Of a stretch of DNA of 44,689 nt, positions 16,360 through 23,980 are shown in pieces. Numbering within the stretch: position 1 is the stretch's first letter; each line of letters starts with the position of its first letter. Origin of the DNA: Fibrobacter sp. UBA4373. GTDB lineage: Bacteria; Fibrobacterota; Fibrobacteria; Fibrobacterales; Fibrobacteraceae. Below the pieces are notes generated by a model, which was not told the origin of the DNA, ran no database searches, and saw nothing but the letters and a program-made list of their open reading frames with translations. The DNA is taken from assembly GCA_002390045.1 (NCBI GenBank), contig DGSB01000075.1:1-44689 (forward strand). The letters run 5' to 3'. Both the position numbers and the translations under genes were made by a program.

Positions 16360-17547
16360 ATGTCCAAGGTTTTGATTATCGGCGCCGGTGGCGTTTCCAA
16401 CGTGGTCGTACGCAAGTGCGCTCAAAATTCGGAAGTCTATTCTGAAATTCTTCTTGCAAGCCGTACCAAATCGAAATGCGACGCGATTGCCCAGGATATC
16501 AAAAATATTCCAGTCCATACCGCATCCGTAGATGCGGACAAAGCCGCCGAAGTCGCTGCGCTGATTCGCGATTTTAAGCCTGAACTCGTGATCAACGTAG
16601 CTCTTCCGTACCAGGATCTCGCGATTATGGACGCTTGCCTCGCGGAAGGCGTCAACTACCTCGATGCTGCGAACTACGAACCCAAGGACAAAGCCCATTT
16701 CGAATACTCTTGGCAGTGGGCGTACCAAGACCGTTTCAAGAAAGCTGGAATCATGGCACTTCTCGGTTCGGGCTTTGACCCGGGCGTTACCAACGTCTAT
16801 ACCGCATACGCCAAGAAGCACTACTTCGACACGATCGACACTCTCGATATCGTCGACTGCAACGCGGGCAACCACGGCCAGGCTTTTGCCACGAACTTCA
16901 ACCCGGAAATCAACATCCGTGAAGTCACGCAGAAGGGCAAATTCTACAAAGACGGCGAATACTTCGAAATTCCGCCGATGTCCGAACACAAGAGCGTCGA
17001 CTATCCGCAGGTCGGTCCGCGCGAAAGCTATCTCCTTTGGCACGAAGAAATCGAATCCCTCGTGAAGTACATCCCAATCAAGCAGGCTCGTTTCTGGATG
17101 ACTTTTGGCCAGGAATACTTGACCCACCTCCGCGTTCTCGAAGATGTCGGCATGACCCGCATTGACCCGGTCGAATTCAAGGGTCAAAAGATCATTCCGC
17201 TCGAATTCCTCAAGGCTCTCCTTCCGGAACCGGGACAGCTCGGCCAGAACTATACAGGCAAGACCTGTATCGGCTGTCAGCTCACGGGAACAAAGGACGG
17301 CAAGCCGCAGACCTATTTCGTCTACAACGTCTGCGATCATGCGGAATGCTTCAAGGAAGTGAAAGCTCAAGCTGTCAGTTACACCACGGGCGTCCCTGTC
17401 ATGCTCGGCGGTGCTATGATGCTCACCGGAAAATGGAAAGGCGAAGGCGTCTTCAACATGGAACAGTTCGACCCGGATCCGTTTATGGCGGAAATCGGCA
17501 AGTGGGGCCTTCCGTGGAACGAAATCTTCGGACAGAAGTTCGTCTAA
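16360..17547 (+). CDS. Carboxynorspermidine synthase (saccharopine dehydrogenase-like)
   Basis: 395 residues from the ATG at 16360, preceded by GGAGAG at a proper distance; the longer frame from 16327 lacks a ribosome site. The N-terminal Rossmann motif is VLIIGAGGVSNVV; SRTKSKCDAI, the INVALPYQD block, GSGFDPGVTNV and, near the C-terminus, LGQNYTGKTCIGC are typical of carboxynorspermidine dehydrogenase rather than of lysine-pathway saccharopine dehydrogenase. The enzyme reductively joins aspartate semialdehyde to a diamine, giving carboxy(nor)spermidine. The partner decarboxylase gene is not in this window. The gene is monocistronic, ending at a strong terminator. Confidence 0.92.
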   Translation: MSKVLIIGAGGVSNVVVRKCAQNSEVYSEILLASRTKSKCDAIAQDIKNIPVHTASVDADKAAEVAALIRDFKPELVINVALPYQDLAIMDACLAEGVNYLDAANYEPKDKAHFEYSWQWAYQDRFKKAGIMALLGSGFDPGVTNVYTAYAKKHYFDTIDTLDIVDCNAGNHGQAFATNFNPEINIREVTQKGKFYKDGEYFEIPPMSEHKSVDYPQVGPRESYLLWHEEIESLVKYIPIKQARFWMTFGQEYLTHLRVLEDVGMTRIDPVEFKGQKIIPLEFLKALLPEPGQLGQNYTGKTCIGCQLTGTKDGKPQTYFVYNVCDHAECFKEVKAQAVSYTTGVPVMLGGAMMLTGKWKGEGVFNMEQFDPDPFMAEIGKWGLPWNEIFGQKFV

Positions 17548-17570
17548 TCTTTTTGAATTAAAAATTCAAA

Positions 17571-17598
17571 GCGACCGCCATTTGGCGGTCGTTTTTTT
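17571..17598 (+). terminator. Rho-independent terminator of the carboxynorspermidine synthase gene
   Basis: GCGACCGCC, loop ATTT, GGCGGTCG and seven T. The stem pairs perfectly and starts 24 bp after the stop codon. Confidence 0.95.
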
Positions 17599-17610
17599 AG
17601 AAAATCATTA

Positions 17611-17657
17611 TTCCAAATTGGAAGATTCCATTTGTTTATACATGATTTTCACTGAGT
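17611..17657 (+). promoter_or_regulatory. Palindrome and shared upstream element before the PAS-GGDEF-EAL gene
   Basis: TTCCAA-A-TTGGAA (17611-17623) is a perfect inverted repeat. Right after it, TTCCATTTGTTTA (17626-17638) and ACTGAGT (17651-17657) recur, in the same order and nearly the same spacing, upstream of the exported protein gene at 22806 (22755-22784). This may be an operator or an activator site; function is inferred only from the recurrence. Confidence 0.35.
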
Positions 17658-17694
17658 TTTTCATTTTTTTGCTTCCTCATTTTAAAAAGCAACC

Positions 17695-17700
17695 TATATT
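17695..17700 (+). promoter_or_regulatory. Putative -10 element of the PAS-GGDEF-EAL gene
   Basis: TATATT 26 nt before the ATG at 17727. Unlike several other genes here this one has a normal leader with a GAAGGAAG ribosome site at 17712-17719, 7 nt before the start. Confidence 0.4.
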
Positions 17701-17726
17701 GAGAATAAGGAGAAGGAAGCAACCCA

Positions 17727-19388
17727 ATGGCCGATATTTTTTTAGACGAAGAGGCGCATTTATTCGAAGCATTGTCAAACAGCTCCGATTCTGCGTATTT
17801 CTTTATCAGCAACATGAAGAAGAATGTCGCATTGTGGTCCAACCCCGCCCAAGAATTTTTTGGATTAAAAGAAAAGCGCATCGAAAACATCCGAGAATTT
17901 TGGACAAGCCGAGTCCATCCAGACGATCAGGAAAAATTCAACACGTATTTTGATTCGGTTCTTCTTGCACACGCGCATCACCACAATCTGGAATACCGCG
18001 TTCTGACTGCCGAAGGAAAATATGAATGGATTCTTTGCAGCAGCTACATCTATTATGACGAGCAAGGAATTCCGGACCATGCGGCGGGCTTTGTCCGTCC
18101 TCTCGGCTATCGAAATAAAATCGATCCGGTTTCCAACTTAAGAACGATCCACGAATTTAGAGATAACCTAAAAAAGCGTCTCAGCAAGAACGACCGCGGT
18201 TCCATTCTGATGTTCGACCTGATTAATTTCAAGAAGGTCATCGACGATCATGGTTATTCTTTTGGCGACAAATTTCTTTACACCATGGGAGTTCTGTTAA
18301 AACAGGAACTCGGCAAGGAAAATTCCATATTCCGCATGCAAGGTTCCAGTTTTGCCGTGGTCATCAAGTCCTGCAAGAAGTCCGACATTCAGACCGCATA
18401 CGAAGCGATCAAGAAGGTGTTGAGATGCGTCTCCGTAGAAGGAATCGATATCGACCAAGATTTCGTTTGTGCGGCAACCATCTTCCCTTCCGATGGCGTG
18501 GACATCGACCGCCTGCAGCAGAATCTTTATTACGGAATCGACTTTGCCAAAGTCTATTCCCTCAAAGATCTTGTTTATTACACGGACGACCTTTACTTGC
18601 AAAAGGCCCGCATCTCTCAACTTCGTGAAGCCATCAAAAAAAGTCTCCAGAACAATTTTGCGGGATTCGAACTTTATTTTCAGCCCATCATCAAAGCGGG
18701 AAAAAATACCTGTGATTCAGCAGAAGCGCTGCTCCGATTTTCAACGCCAGAACTAGGCATGGTGAGCCCAGTCGACTTCATTCCGCTTTTAGAAAAGACC
18801 CAGGACATTGTTATCGTCGGAGCTTGGGTTTTAGATAAAGCGATGGAATTTTTAGAAAAATGGAAAAAGATCAATCCAAATTTCAAACAAATTCACGTTA
18901 ACGTTTCCAGCGTTCAATTTCACGATTCAAGTTTCAAGGATTACGTCTTTGACACTCTCCATAAGCACCATCTACCAGGGGAAGCGCTCGTTCTTGAACT
19001 AACGGAATCGTGCCGAGTCAAGTCCACTCAAGAGTTTTCCAAGCTTTTTTCGGAATTTCAGAATGCCGGTGTCAAAATGGCGCTCGACGATTTCGGAACG
19101 GGTTACGCCTCCATGATCGTTCTCTGCGATATCCCTGTCGATATTTTAAAGATTGACTACCAGCTGACGCAGAATTTTGTGAAGCACCCTCAACACCGGA
19201 CCATTCTAAAACTCGTAGTCGATCTTTGCAAGAACGGGAACATTCATTTGTGTGCAGAAGGCGTGGAAAATCAAGAATCCTTGGAGCTGATGCAAAACGC
19301 CGGTGCAGAACTCATCCAGGGTTATTTCTTTTCAAAACCCCTTTCCAGCGAAGAATTCCAAAAGAAATTCATCCAAAAGTCCGAGTAA
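17727..19388 (+). CDS. PAS-GGDEF-EAL protein, probable c-di-GMP phosphodiesterase
   Basis: 553 residues. PAS at about 10-125 (SAYFFISNM, WTSRVHPDDQ, YRVLTAEGKYEWI). GGDEF at about 130-290 is degenerate: the signature is QGSSF (205-209), so cyclase activity is unlikely, though the domain may still bind nucleotide. EAL at about 300-550 looks complete: EALLRF (333-338), NVSSVQF, ELTES with Glu424, ALDDFGTGYAS with Asp454-455, KIDY, AEGVENQE and QGYFFSKP. It should therefore lower c-di-GMP under PAS control. There are no membrane segments, so it acts in the cytoplasm. Good ribosome site; single-gene unit with a terminator shared with the opposing tRNA. Confidence 0.95.
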   Translation: MADIFLDEEAHLFEALSNSSDSAYFFISNMKKNVALWSNPAQEFFGLKEKRIENIREFWTSRVHPDDQEKFNTYFDSVLLAHAHHHNLEYRVLTAEGKYEWILCSSYIYYDEQGIPDHAAGFVRPLGYRNKIDPVSNLRTIHEFRDNLKKRLSKNDRGSILMFDLINFKKVIDDHGYSFGDKFLYTMGVLLKQELGKENSIFRMQGSSFAVVIKSCKKSDIQTAYEAIKKVLRCVSVEGIDIDQDFVCAATIFPSDGVDIDRLQQNLYYGIDFAKVYSLKDLVYYTDDLYLQKARISQLREAIKKSLQNNFAGFELYFQPIIKAGKNTCDSAEALLRFSTPELGMVSPVDFIPLLEKTQDIVIVGAWVLDKAMEFLEKWKKINPNFKQIHVNVSSVQFHDSSFKDYVFDTLHKHHLPGEALVLELTESCRVKSTQEFSKLFSEFQNAGVKMALDDFGTGYASMIVLCDIPVDILKIDYQLTQNFVKHPQHRTILKLVVDLCKNGNIHLCAEGVENQESLELMQNAGAELIQGYFFSKPLSSEEFQKKFIQKSE

Positions 19389-19390
19389 CA

Positions 19391-19427
19391 AAAAAGCCAC
19401 CCAAATCAGAAACCTGGGTGGCTTTTT
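19391..19427 (+). terminator. Bidirectional terminator between the EAL gene and tRNA-Ser
   Basis: AAAAAGCCACCC, 13-nt loop, GGGTGGCTTTTT: GCCACCC (19396-19402) pairs with GGGTGGC (19416-19422). A-tract and T-tract on the two sides let it work for the plus-strand EAL gene and for the minus-strand tRNA. Confidence 0.9.
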
Positions 19428-19430
19428 GCG

Positions 19431-19519
19431 AGGAGAGAGAGGGATTCGAACCCTCGGACCCCTATAAGGAGTCTACGGTTTTCGAGACCGTCTCGATCGA
19501 CCAACTCCGACATCTCTCC
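19431..19519 (-). tRNA. tRNA-Ser (anticodon CGA)
   Basis: On the minus strand an 89-nt class II tRNA: acceptor GGAGAGA/TCTCTCC, anticodon arm ACGGT-CTCGAAA-ACCGT giving anticodon CGA (reads UCG), long variable arm with GACTCC/GGGGTC stem, T arm GAGGG-TTCGAAT-CCCTC. No CCA is encoded. The discriminator base is U, whereas bacterial serine tRNAs usually have G73. An AT-rich upstream stretch with TATAAAT about 20 nt before the 5' end may be the promoter. Confidence 0.95.
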
Positions 19520-19588
19520 GTTGGTGTCACCAAATTTATAAAAAAATTTCAAAAAACCGAGGGGCTTTCAAAAAAAGGTTCGATTTTC

Positions 19589-19594
19589 TATATT
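19589..19594 (+). promoter_or_regulatory. Putative -10 element of the RNA helicase gene
   Basis: TTTTCTATATTGCGCCCCA precedes the ATG at 19605; TATATT ends 10 nt before it and no Shine-Dalgarno lies between. A start about 7 nt downstream would give an mRNA with almost no leader. Confidence 0.45.
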
Positions 19595-19604
19595 GCGCCC
19601 CAAT

Positions 19605-21521
19605 ATGCAAAATGAAGACTATTCTGAACCAAATATCGCTGAAAATGATGTCATCGAAACATCCGATTCCGCAGAAAAAACGTTAAAATTCAGCGATTTG
19701 GGACTTTCTCCCGAAGTTCTTGAAGGCGTCAAAAACGCCGGATACGAGACTCCATCGCCGATTCAAGCCAAAGCGATCCCTATTTTCCTTTCTGGAAAAA
19801 ACCTCCTTGGTACCGCTCAAACGGGAACAGGTAAGACCGCGGCCTTTACCCTGCCGTTGCTTTCTCACCTGCAATTCAAAAAGGGCGAAACATCCATGCT
19901 CGTCCTTTCTCCGACGCGCGAACTGGCAGTCCAGGTCGCCGAAGCCGTTCAGCATTTTGCGGTAGCGATGCCGCATGTGCACGTGGTTCCCGTCTATGGC
20001 GGTCAAGACATCGGCATCCAGTTCCGCGCCTTGAAGCGCACCCCGCAGATCGTAGTCGCCACGCCGGGCCGTCTAATCGACCATTTAAAACGGGGAACGA
20101 TCAGCCTTGAAAACGTCCAGGCGGTTGTCTTGGACGAAGCCGACGAAATGCTCGACATGGGCTTCATGGACGAAGTCGAAGAAATCCTTTCCAAAATTCC
20201 GGAAACCGCGCAGCGCGGGCTTTTCAGCGCGACAATGCCGACAAACGTCCGCAAAATCATCGACCGCTACCTCGGCGAATATGAAGAAGCTTGCATCGAA
20301 GCAAAGACGGCAACCGTCGACAAAGTCCGTCAGCGTTACCTGACCGTCCGCTCCGAACAAAAGATGGAAGCACTTACCCGCGTCCTCGAAGGCGAAACTT
20401 ATGACGGAGTGATCATCTTCGTACGCACAAAGCAGCTCGCCTCTGAAGTTTCCGAACGTTTGGAAGCCCGCGGTTTCAACGCAGCTCCGCTCAGTGGCGA
20501 CCTCGCCCAGGCTCTTCGCGAACGTACCGTGAACCGTTTAAAAGAAGGCAAGATCGACATTCTCGTCGCAACAGACGTCGCGGCCCGCGGACTTGACGTC
20601 GACAGAATTTCTCACGTCATCAACTACGACGTTCCTTACGACACCGAATCTTACGTTCACCGCATTGGCCGCACCGCCCGTGCCGGACGTGAAGGAAACG
20701 CCATTCTCTTCATCACTCCGCGCGAACGTCGCATGTTGAAGATGATCGAAAAGGCGACCCGCAAAAAGATTGACCCGATGGAAGTCCCGACGGGCGAACA
20801 GATCAGCGAACGCCGCGTTTCCATGTTCAAGCAGAAGGTTCTCGATACCCTCGCCGAAGGTGCTCTCGAAGAATTCCGCAACCTCGTGGAAGCTCTTGAA
20901 GAAGAAAAGGGAATTCCGGCACTTGAAATCGCAGCAGCCGTCACAAAGCTTGCCCAAGCCGGCCAGCCGCTCTTCCCCACGGACCTCCCGGATATCAAAT
21001 CCGTTCCGCTCCGCGAAGAACGCCGCAAAGCCAGCGAAGACAAGTTCGGCAACGGACCGAAGGAACACGCACCGCGTGTCGAAAAAGACAACGGCGTCGA
21101 AGAAGGTTACGAACGTTACTATTTAGGCGTCGGACGTCGCGACCACGTTTCTCCGCGCGACATCGTCGGAGCCATCGCTGGCGAATCAGGCATTTCGTCG
21201 GGCGAAATCGGTCGCATCAAGCTTTTCGACCGTTTCAGTACCGTGGAATTGCCGGAAGGTCTCGCTCCGGAACTCAAGCTGATCCTGGAAGAAATGACGA
21301 TCCGCGGGAATCCGTCCAAGTTCCGTCTCATGACCGACGACAAGCCTCTTCCTTCCGACCATGAATCCTTCGGCGAAAGAAAGCGCAACCGCGATTTCGT
21401 CAGTCGCAGAGACCGTGACCGTGGTGACCGTCGCAAAGGCAAGAAGGACTTCCGCGAACGTCCTTTCCGCGAACGCGACGACAAGCCGTTCCGCAAGACC
21501 CGTCGTTTCGGTCGTCACTAA
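19605..21521 (+). CDS. deaD: DEAD-box RNA helicase with DbpA-type RNA-binding domain and Arg-rich tail
   Basis: 638 residues from the ATG at 19605; an in-frame TTG four codons earlier (19593) overlaps the likely -10 element. All helicase motifs are present: FSDLGLSPEVLEGV with the Q motif (PSPIQAKAIP), AQTGTGKT, PTRELAVQV, TPGRLIDH, DEADEMLDMGF, SATMP, IIFVRTK, ATDVAARGLDVDRI and HRIGRTARAGREG. Residues 470-575 match the DbpA RNA-binding domain of CsdA/DeaD proteins (YYLGVGRRDHVSPRDIVGAI, GRIKLFDRFSTVELPEGL), and the end is an RD/RG/KK-rich tail. Likely roles are ribosome assembly and cold-shock RNA remodelling. Single-gene unit. Confidence 0.95.
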   Translation: MQNEDYSEPNIAENDVIETSDSAEKTLKFSDLGLSPEVLEGVKNAGYETPSPIQAKAIPIFLSGKNLLGTAQTGTGKTAAFTLPLLSHLQFKKGETSMLVLSPTRELAVQVAEAVQHFAVAMPHVHVVPVYGGQDIGIQFRALKRTPQIVVATPGRLIDHLKRGTISLENVQAVVLDEADEMLDMGFMDEVEEILSKIPETAQRGLFSATMPTNVRKIIDRYLGEYEEACIEAKTATVDKVRQRYLTVRSEQKMEALTRVLEGETYDGVIIFVRTKQLASEVSERLEARGFNAAPLSGDLAQALRERTVNRLKEGKIDILVATDVAARGLDVDRISHVINYDVPYDTESYVHRIGRTARAGREGNAILFITPRERRMLKMIEKATRKKIDPMEVPTGEQISERRVSMFKQKVLDTLAEGALEEFRNLVEALEEEKGIPALEIAAAVTKLAQAGQPLFPTDLPDIKSVPLREERRKASEDKFGNGPKEHAPRVEKDNGVEEGYERYYLGVGRRDHVSPRDIVGAIAGESGISSGEIGRIKLFDRFSTVELPEGLAPELKLILEEMTIRGNPSKFRLMTDDKPLPSDHESFGERKRNRDFVSRRDRDRGDRRKGKKDFRERPFRERDDKPFRKTRRFGRH

Positions 21522-21540
21522 AAAATCTCACATCTAAAAG

Positions 21541-21576
21541 AAAAGCGGTCTTGAATCAGACCGCTTTTCTTTTTTC
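21541..21576 (+). terminator. Bidirectional terminator between the helicase gene and aroC
   Basis: AAAAGCGGTCT, loop TGAATC, AGACCGCTTTTCTTTTTT. Perfect 11-base stem. It lies between two convergent genes and has A and T tracts on both sides, so it serves both. Confidence 0.93.
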
Positions 21577-21586
21577 ATTAGAATTT

Positions 21587-22669
21587 TTAGAACAACTTTC
21601 GAGCGCGCTGTTCTAGGAACAGATTCACAAGCGCAAGGGCAGCCATACTTTCCACAATCACCGGAGCGCGCAAGGCCACGCAGGGATCGTGGCGTCCGCG
21701 GGCAGCAAGAGTTCCATTCTGATGGTCACGACCAGCCGTTTCCTGTTCCTGCGCAATCGTCGCCGTCGGTTTAAACGCAATCCGGCAATGGATGTTTTCC
21801 CCATTCGTAATGCCACCGAGAATTCCGCCCGCATGATTGGTGAGCGTGCGATACTTTCCGTCTTCAAAACGGATGACGTCGTTATTTTCCGAGCCATGCA
21901 ATTCCGCGGCATGGAAACCTTCACCGATTTCAAAGCCTTTAACGGCGGAAATACTTAAAAGAGCTCCGCCAAGAACCGCCTGGGCCTTGTCAAAAACAGG
22001 TTCCCCGACAGCAACCGGAGGTTTACGAATATCCAAAGCAAGAACCGCTCCAATGGAATCCTTGGCAAGCTTTGCTTCTTCCACCGCCTGCGCCATTTTA
22101 ACGCTCGCTTCCGGATCCGGGCAACGGACTGGAGAGGCTTCCACGGCTTCAAGAGTCACCTTCGACGCATCCACGTTCGAAGTGACAGTTCCGACAGATT
22201 CGACCCAACTCAGGATTTCCGTTCCGCAGGCGAGTTTCAAAATTTTGCTCGCTACAGCACCGGCAGCCACTCGGGCAAGCGTTTCTCGCGCCGAAGCACG
22301 TCCACCGCCACGGTAATCGCGGAACCCATACTTTAAATCGTAAGTCAAGTCCGCATGTCCCGGTCTGTACCAGTTCATCATCTCGGTATAATCTTTAGAA
22401 TGCTGATTTTCATTCCAAACAGCTAAACAAATCGGCGTTCCTGTCGTTTTTCCTTCGAAAACACCTGAAAGGATGTGCACCTTATCCGCTTCCTTTCGCG
22501 GGGTGACCAAGGCGTTTTGCCCCGGACGACGACGATCCATCGCCTGCTGAATGTCTTCCTCCGACAGGGGAAGTCCTGCTGGGCAACCGTCGATGACCGC
22601 GCCCACCGCTTCACCATGGGATTCCCCCCAGGTGGATACCGAGAATAATTTACCGTAGATGCTGGACAT
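21587..22669 (-). CDS. aroC: Chorismate synthase
   Basis: 360 residues starting with the family signature: YGKLFSVSTWGESHGEAVGAVIDGCPAGLPL, then RRRPGQNALVTPRKEAD, GFRDYRGGGRASARETLARVAAGA and the C-terminal HDPCVALRAPVIVESMAALALV. It converts EPSP to chorismate with reduced FMN, the last common step of aromatic biosynthesis. Length normal and all flavin/substrate motifs present. TATATT on the minus strand ends 9 nt before the ATG, with a second copy 8 bp further up; no Shine-Dalgarno is seen, so it may be leaderless. It is transcribed alone and divergently from the next gene. Confidence 0.97.
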   Translation of the reverse strand: MSSIYGKLFSVSTWGESHGEAVGAVIDGCPAGLPLSEEDIQQAMDRRRPGQNALVTPRKEADKVHILSGVFEGKTTGTPICLAVWNENQHSKDYTEMMNWYRPGHADLTYDLKYGFRDYRGGGRASARETLARVAAGAVASKILKLACGTEILSWVESVGTVTSNVDASKVTLEAVEASPVRCPDPEASVKMAQAVEEAKLAKDSIGAVLALDIRKPPVAVGEPVFDKAQAVLGGALLSISAVKGFEIGEGFHAAELHGSENNDVIRFEDGKYRTLTNHAGGILGGITNGENIHCRIAFKPTATIAQEQETAGRDHQNGTLAARGRHDPCVALRAPVIVESMAALALVNLFLEQRARKLF

Positions 22670-22678
22670 ATGTACCGA

Positions 22679-22684
22679 AATATA
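22679..22684 (-). promoter_or_regulatory. Putative -10 element of aroC
   Basis: Minus strand reads TATATTGTTATATTTCGGTACAT before the start codon region; the nearer TATATT (22679-22684) ends 9 nt from the ATG, and a second copy is at 22687-22692. Confidence 0.4.
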
Positions 22685-22754
22685 ACAATATAAAGGGTCT
22701 CATCGGATTATTCCCTTTTTTCGTTCCTTTTTCGTTCCCACCCCTTTCAAATCT

Positions 22755-22784
22755 TTCCATTTGTTTACTATGTTTAAACTGAGT
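22755..22784 (+). promoter_or_regulatory. Shared upstream element before the exported protein gene
   Basis: TTCCATTTGTTTA (22755-22767) and ACTGAGT (22778-22784), the same pair found before the EAL gene at 17626-17657. It lies 22-50 nt before the start codon at 22806, where promoter elements are expected. Confidence 0.35.
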
Positions 22785-22805
22785 GTGGTTGTTTATAGAG
22801 ACACG

Positions 22806-23375
22806 ATGAAAAAAATTATTCTCATTGTTTGCGCCTTTTTGGCAATCCAAGTTTGGGCACAGTCATCGACTGGCTTTGCCGGTATTAACTTCGGACTCGA
22901 CCGAGAAGGTGTCATTGAAGAAATCATGAAGCTCGGATACGATCCACTGGGCTCTGCCGATGGTGCAGACCGCATTGTCATCCCTGTCTACATGATGGAC
23001 GAACTGCCAGTGCAGGTCGACTTCCTCTTTAACAAGAACGATCACTTCTACGCATTCGAAGTCCGTACGGGCCGTATGGAAGTGGACCGCCTTCCCAAAG
23101 TCTTTGAAGCGTTGGAATATATGTCCGACAAATTCGTCGATCATTACGGAAAAAAAGTCCGCACGACCGAACTTCAAGAAGCTGACATCAAGCCGAGCGT
23201 TCATAATCTTTACAAGCAGTGGACAAACCACAAGAGCCTGAACATCTATACGGCAATCATCTATAAAGACGGTCGTTATTACACGGTTGGCTCAGTCACA
23301 AACCGCAAGCTCGCAAAAGAACCTTCCAAGGTAAAAGCCAAGAAGCACGACTTCTCGGATATGATGCCCAACTAA
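22806..23375 (+). CDS. Exported protein of unknown function
   Basis: 189 residues from the ATG at 22806; AGAGA lies a few bases upstream, and the in-frame codons before it would put 15 residues in front of an evident signal peptide. Signal peptide MKKIILIVCAFLAIQVWAQS, cleaved after about residue 19. The mature part begins GFAGINFGLDREGVIEEIMKLGY, a pattern often seen in small periplasmic proteins where an opening GI.FG...EV segment precedes an alpha/beta fold, followed by VDFLFNKNDHFYAFEVRTG. It contains no cysteines in the mature part. No family recognised. Single gene with its own terminator. Confidence 0.8.
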   Translation: MKKIILIVCAFLAIQVWAQSSTGFAGINFGLDREGVIEEIMKLGYDPLGSADGADRIVIPVYMMDELPVQVDFLFNKNDHFYAFEVRTGRMEVDRLPKVFEALEYMSDKFVDHYGKKVRTTELQEADIKPSVHNLYKQWTNHKSLNIYTAIIYKDGRYYTVGSVTNRKLAKEPSKVKAKKHDFSDMMPN

Positions 23376-23400
23376 AAGTCGATTTTTCAATTTAGAGACA

Positions 23401-23432
23401 AAGGCGGATCACTGAAGATTCGCCTTTTTTCG
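23401..23432 (+). terminator. Terminator of the exported protein gene, overlapping the end of the cytochrome gene
   Basis: AAAGGCGGATC, loop ACTGA, AGATTCGCCTTTTTT. The stem has one mismatch. The T-tract lies inside the 3' end of the convergent cytochrome c gene, whose stop is at 23409. Confidence 0.85.
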
Positions 23433-23948
23433 TCTACTTTCTAAGATGGAATCTTCCCGCATCGCCGCGGCCGCTTCTTCCGCAGACCACGGATGCCTGG
23501 GCAAAGTTTGTGCAAAGCCCGCGATATCAATCATTTCGTCTAGCGGGATTTCATCGATATAGGGAAGCATGCCCCGAACCGAATCTCCGAAATTCATCAT
23601 GTACCAGAACGTAGGAGCCTCATCATGAGCGGTCGATCCAATATATCTCGGATGCCACATATCTCCGGAAAGATTCATCCGTCGTCCATCATCTCCATGG
23701 CAGGGGCGACAGTTCCGCATAAAAAGCCTTTCGCCGCGTTCCAGATCAGCCCCCATAATGATTCCGTTCGAATCCAAAAGGTTATAGACCAAATACGCCA
23801 TCCGCTTATCGACAACCGATAGCGTATCGCCCGCAGATCCAGGCGCCGGTTTTTCGGAAGTTTCGCCAATGCAAAAATCCAGTCCGATCAGCACCGCGTA
23901 AAAAACAGGCGCCGAGCAAGCTAGTTTCTTCCAAAATTTCCAGTCCAT
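23409..23948 (-). CDS. Membrane-anchored c-type cytochrome
   Basis: 179 residues from the ATG at 23946-23948; a longer frame from 24047 would overlap the divergent esterase gene and puts 33 extra residues before the membrane anchor. An N-terminal hydrophobic segment (ACSAPVFYAVLIGLDFCIG) acts as anchor or signal. The single haem site is CRPCH (in FMRNCRPCHGDDGRRM), followed by a Met-rich stretch (FWYMMNFGDSVRGMLPY) offering the sixth ligand. It is a class I-like monohaem cytochrome facing the periplasm. No oxidase or reductase gene is next to it, so its partner is unknown. The last codons lie within the neighbour's terminator. Confidence 0.88.
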   Translation of the reverse strand: MDWKFWKKLACSAPVFYAVLIGLDFCIGETSEKPAPGSAGDTLSVVDKRMAYLVYNLLDSNGIIMGADLERGERLFMRNCRPCHGDDGRRMNLSGDMWHPRYIGSTAHDEAPTFWYMMNFGDSVRGMLPYIDEIPLDEMIDIAGFAQTLPRHPWSAEEAAAAMREDSILESRRKKANLQ

Positions 23949-23965
23949 GTTCTCAAAATAGATTT

Positions 23966-23971
23966 TATATT
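23966..23971 (+). promoter_or_regulatory. Putative -10 element of the esterase-cyclase operon
   Basis: TTTTATATTCTCCTTTGA precedes the ATG at 23981; TATATT ends 9 nt before it and no Shine-Dalgarno is present, suggesting a leaderless operon mRNA. Confidence 0.4.
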
Positions 23972-23980
23972 CTCCTTTGA

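Noticed and set aside
16290..16415. Longer TPR lipoprotein starting at 16415
   Set aside because: It would overlap the divergent gene and put 42 residues in front of the signal peptide.
16330..17370. Long antisense open frames opposite carboxynorspermidine synthase, the DUF2723 gene and the diguanylate cyclase
   Set aside because: Up to 435 codons long but opposite genes with clear protein families; they lack ribosome sites, have odd composition and follow from codon bias on the coding strand.
22705..22745. Tandem TTTTTCGTTCC repeats before the exported protein gene
   Set aside because: Two imperfect copies in a pyrimidine-rich stretch; too short and degenerate to separate from chance.
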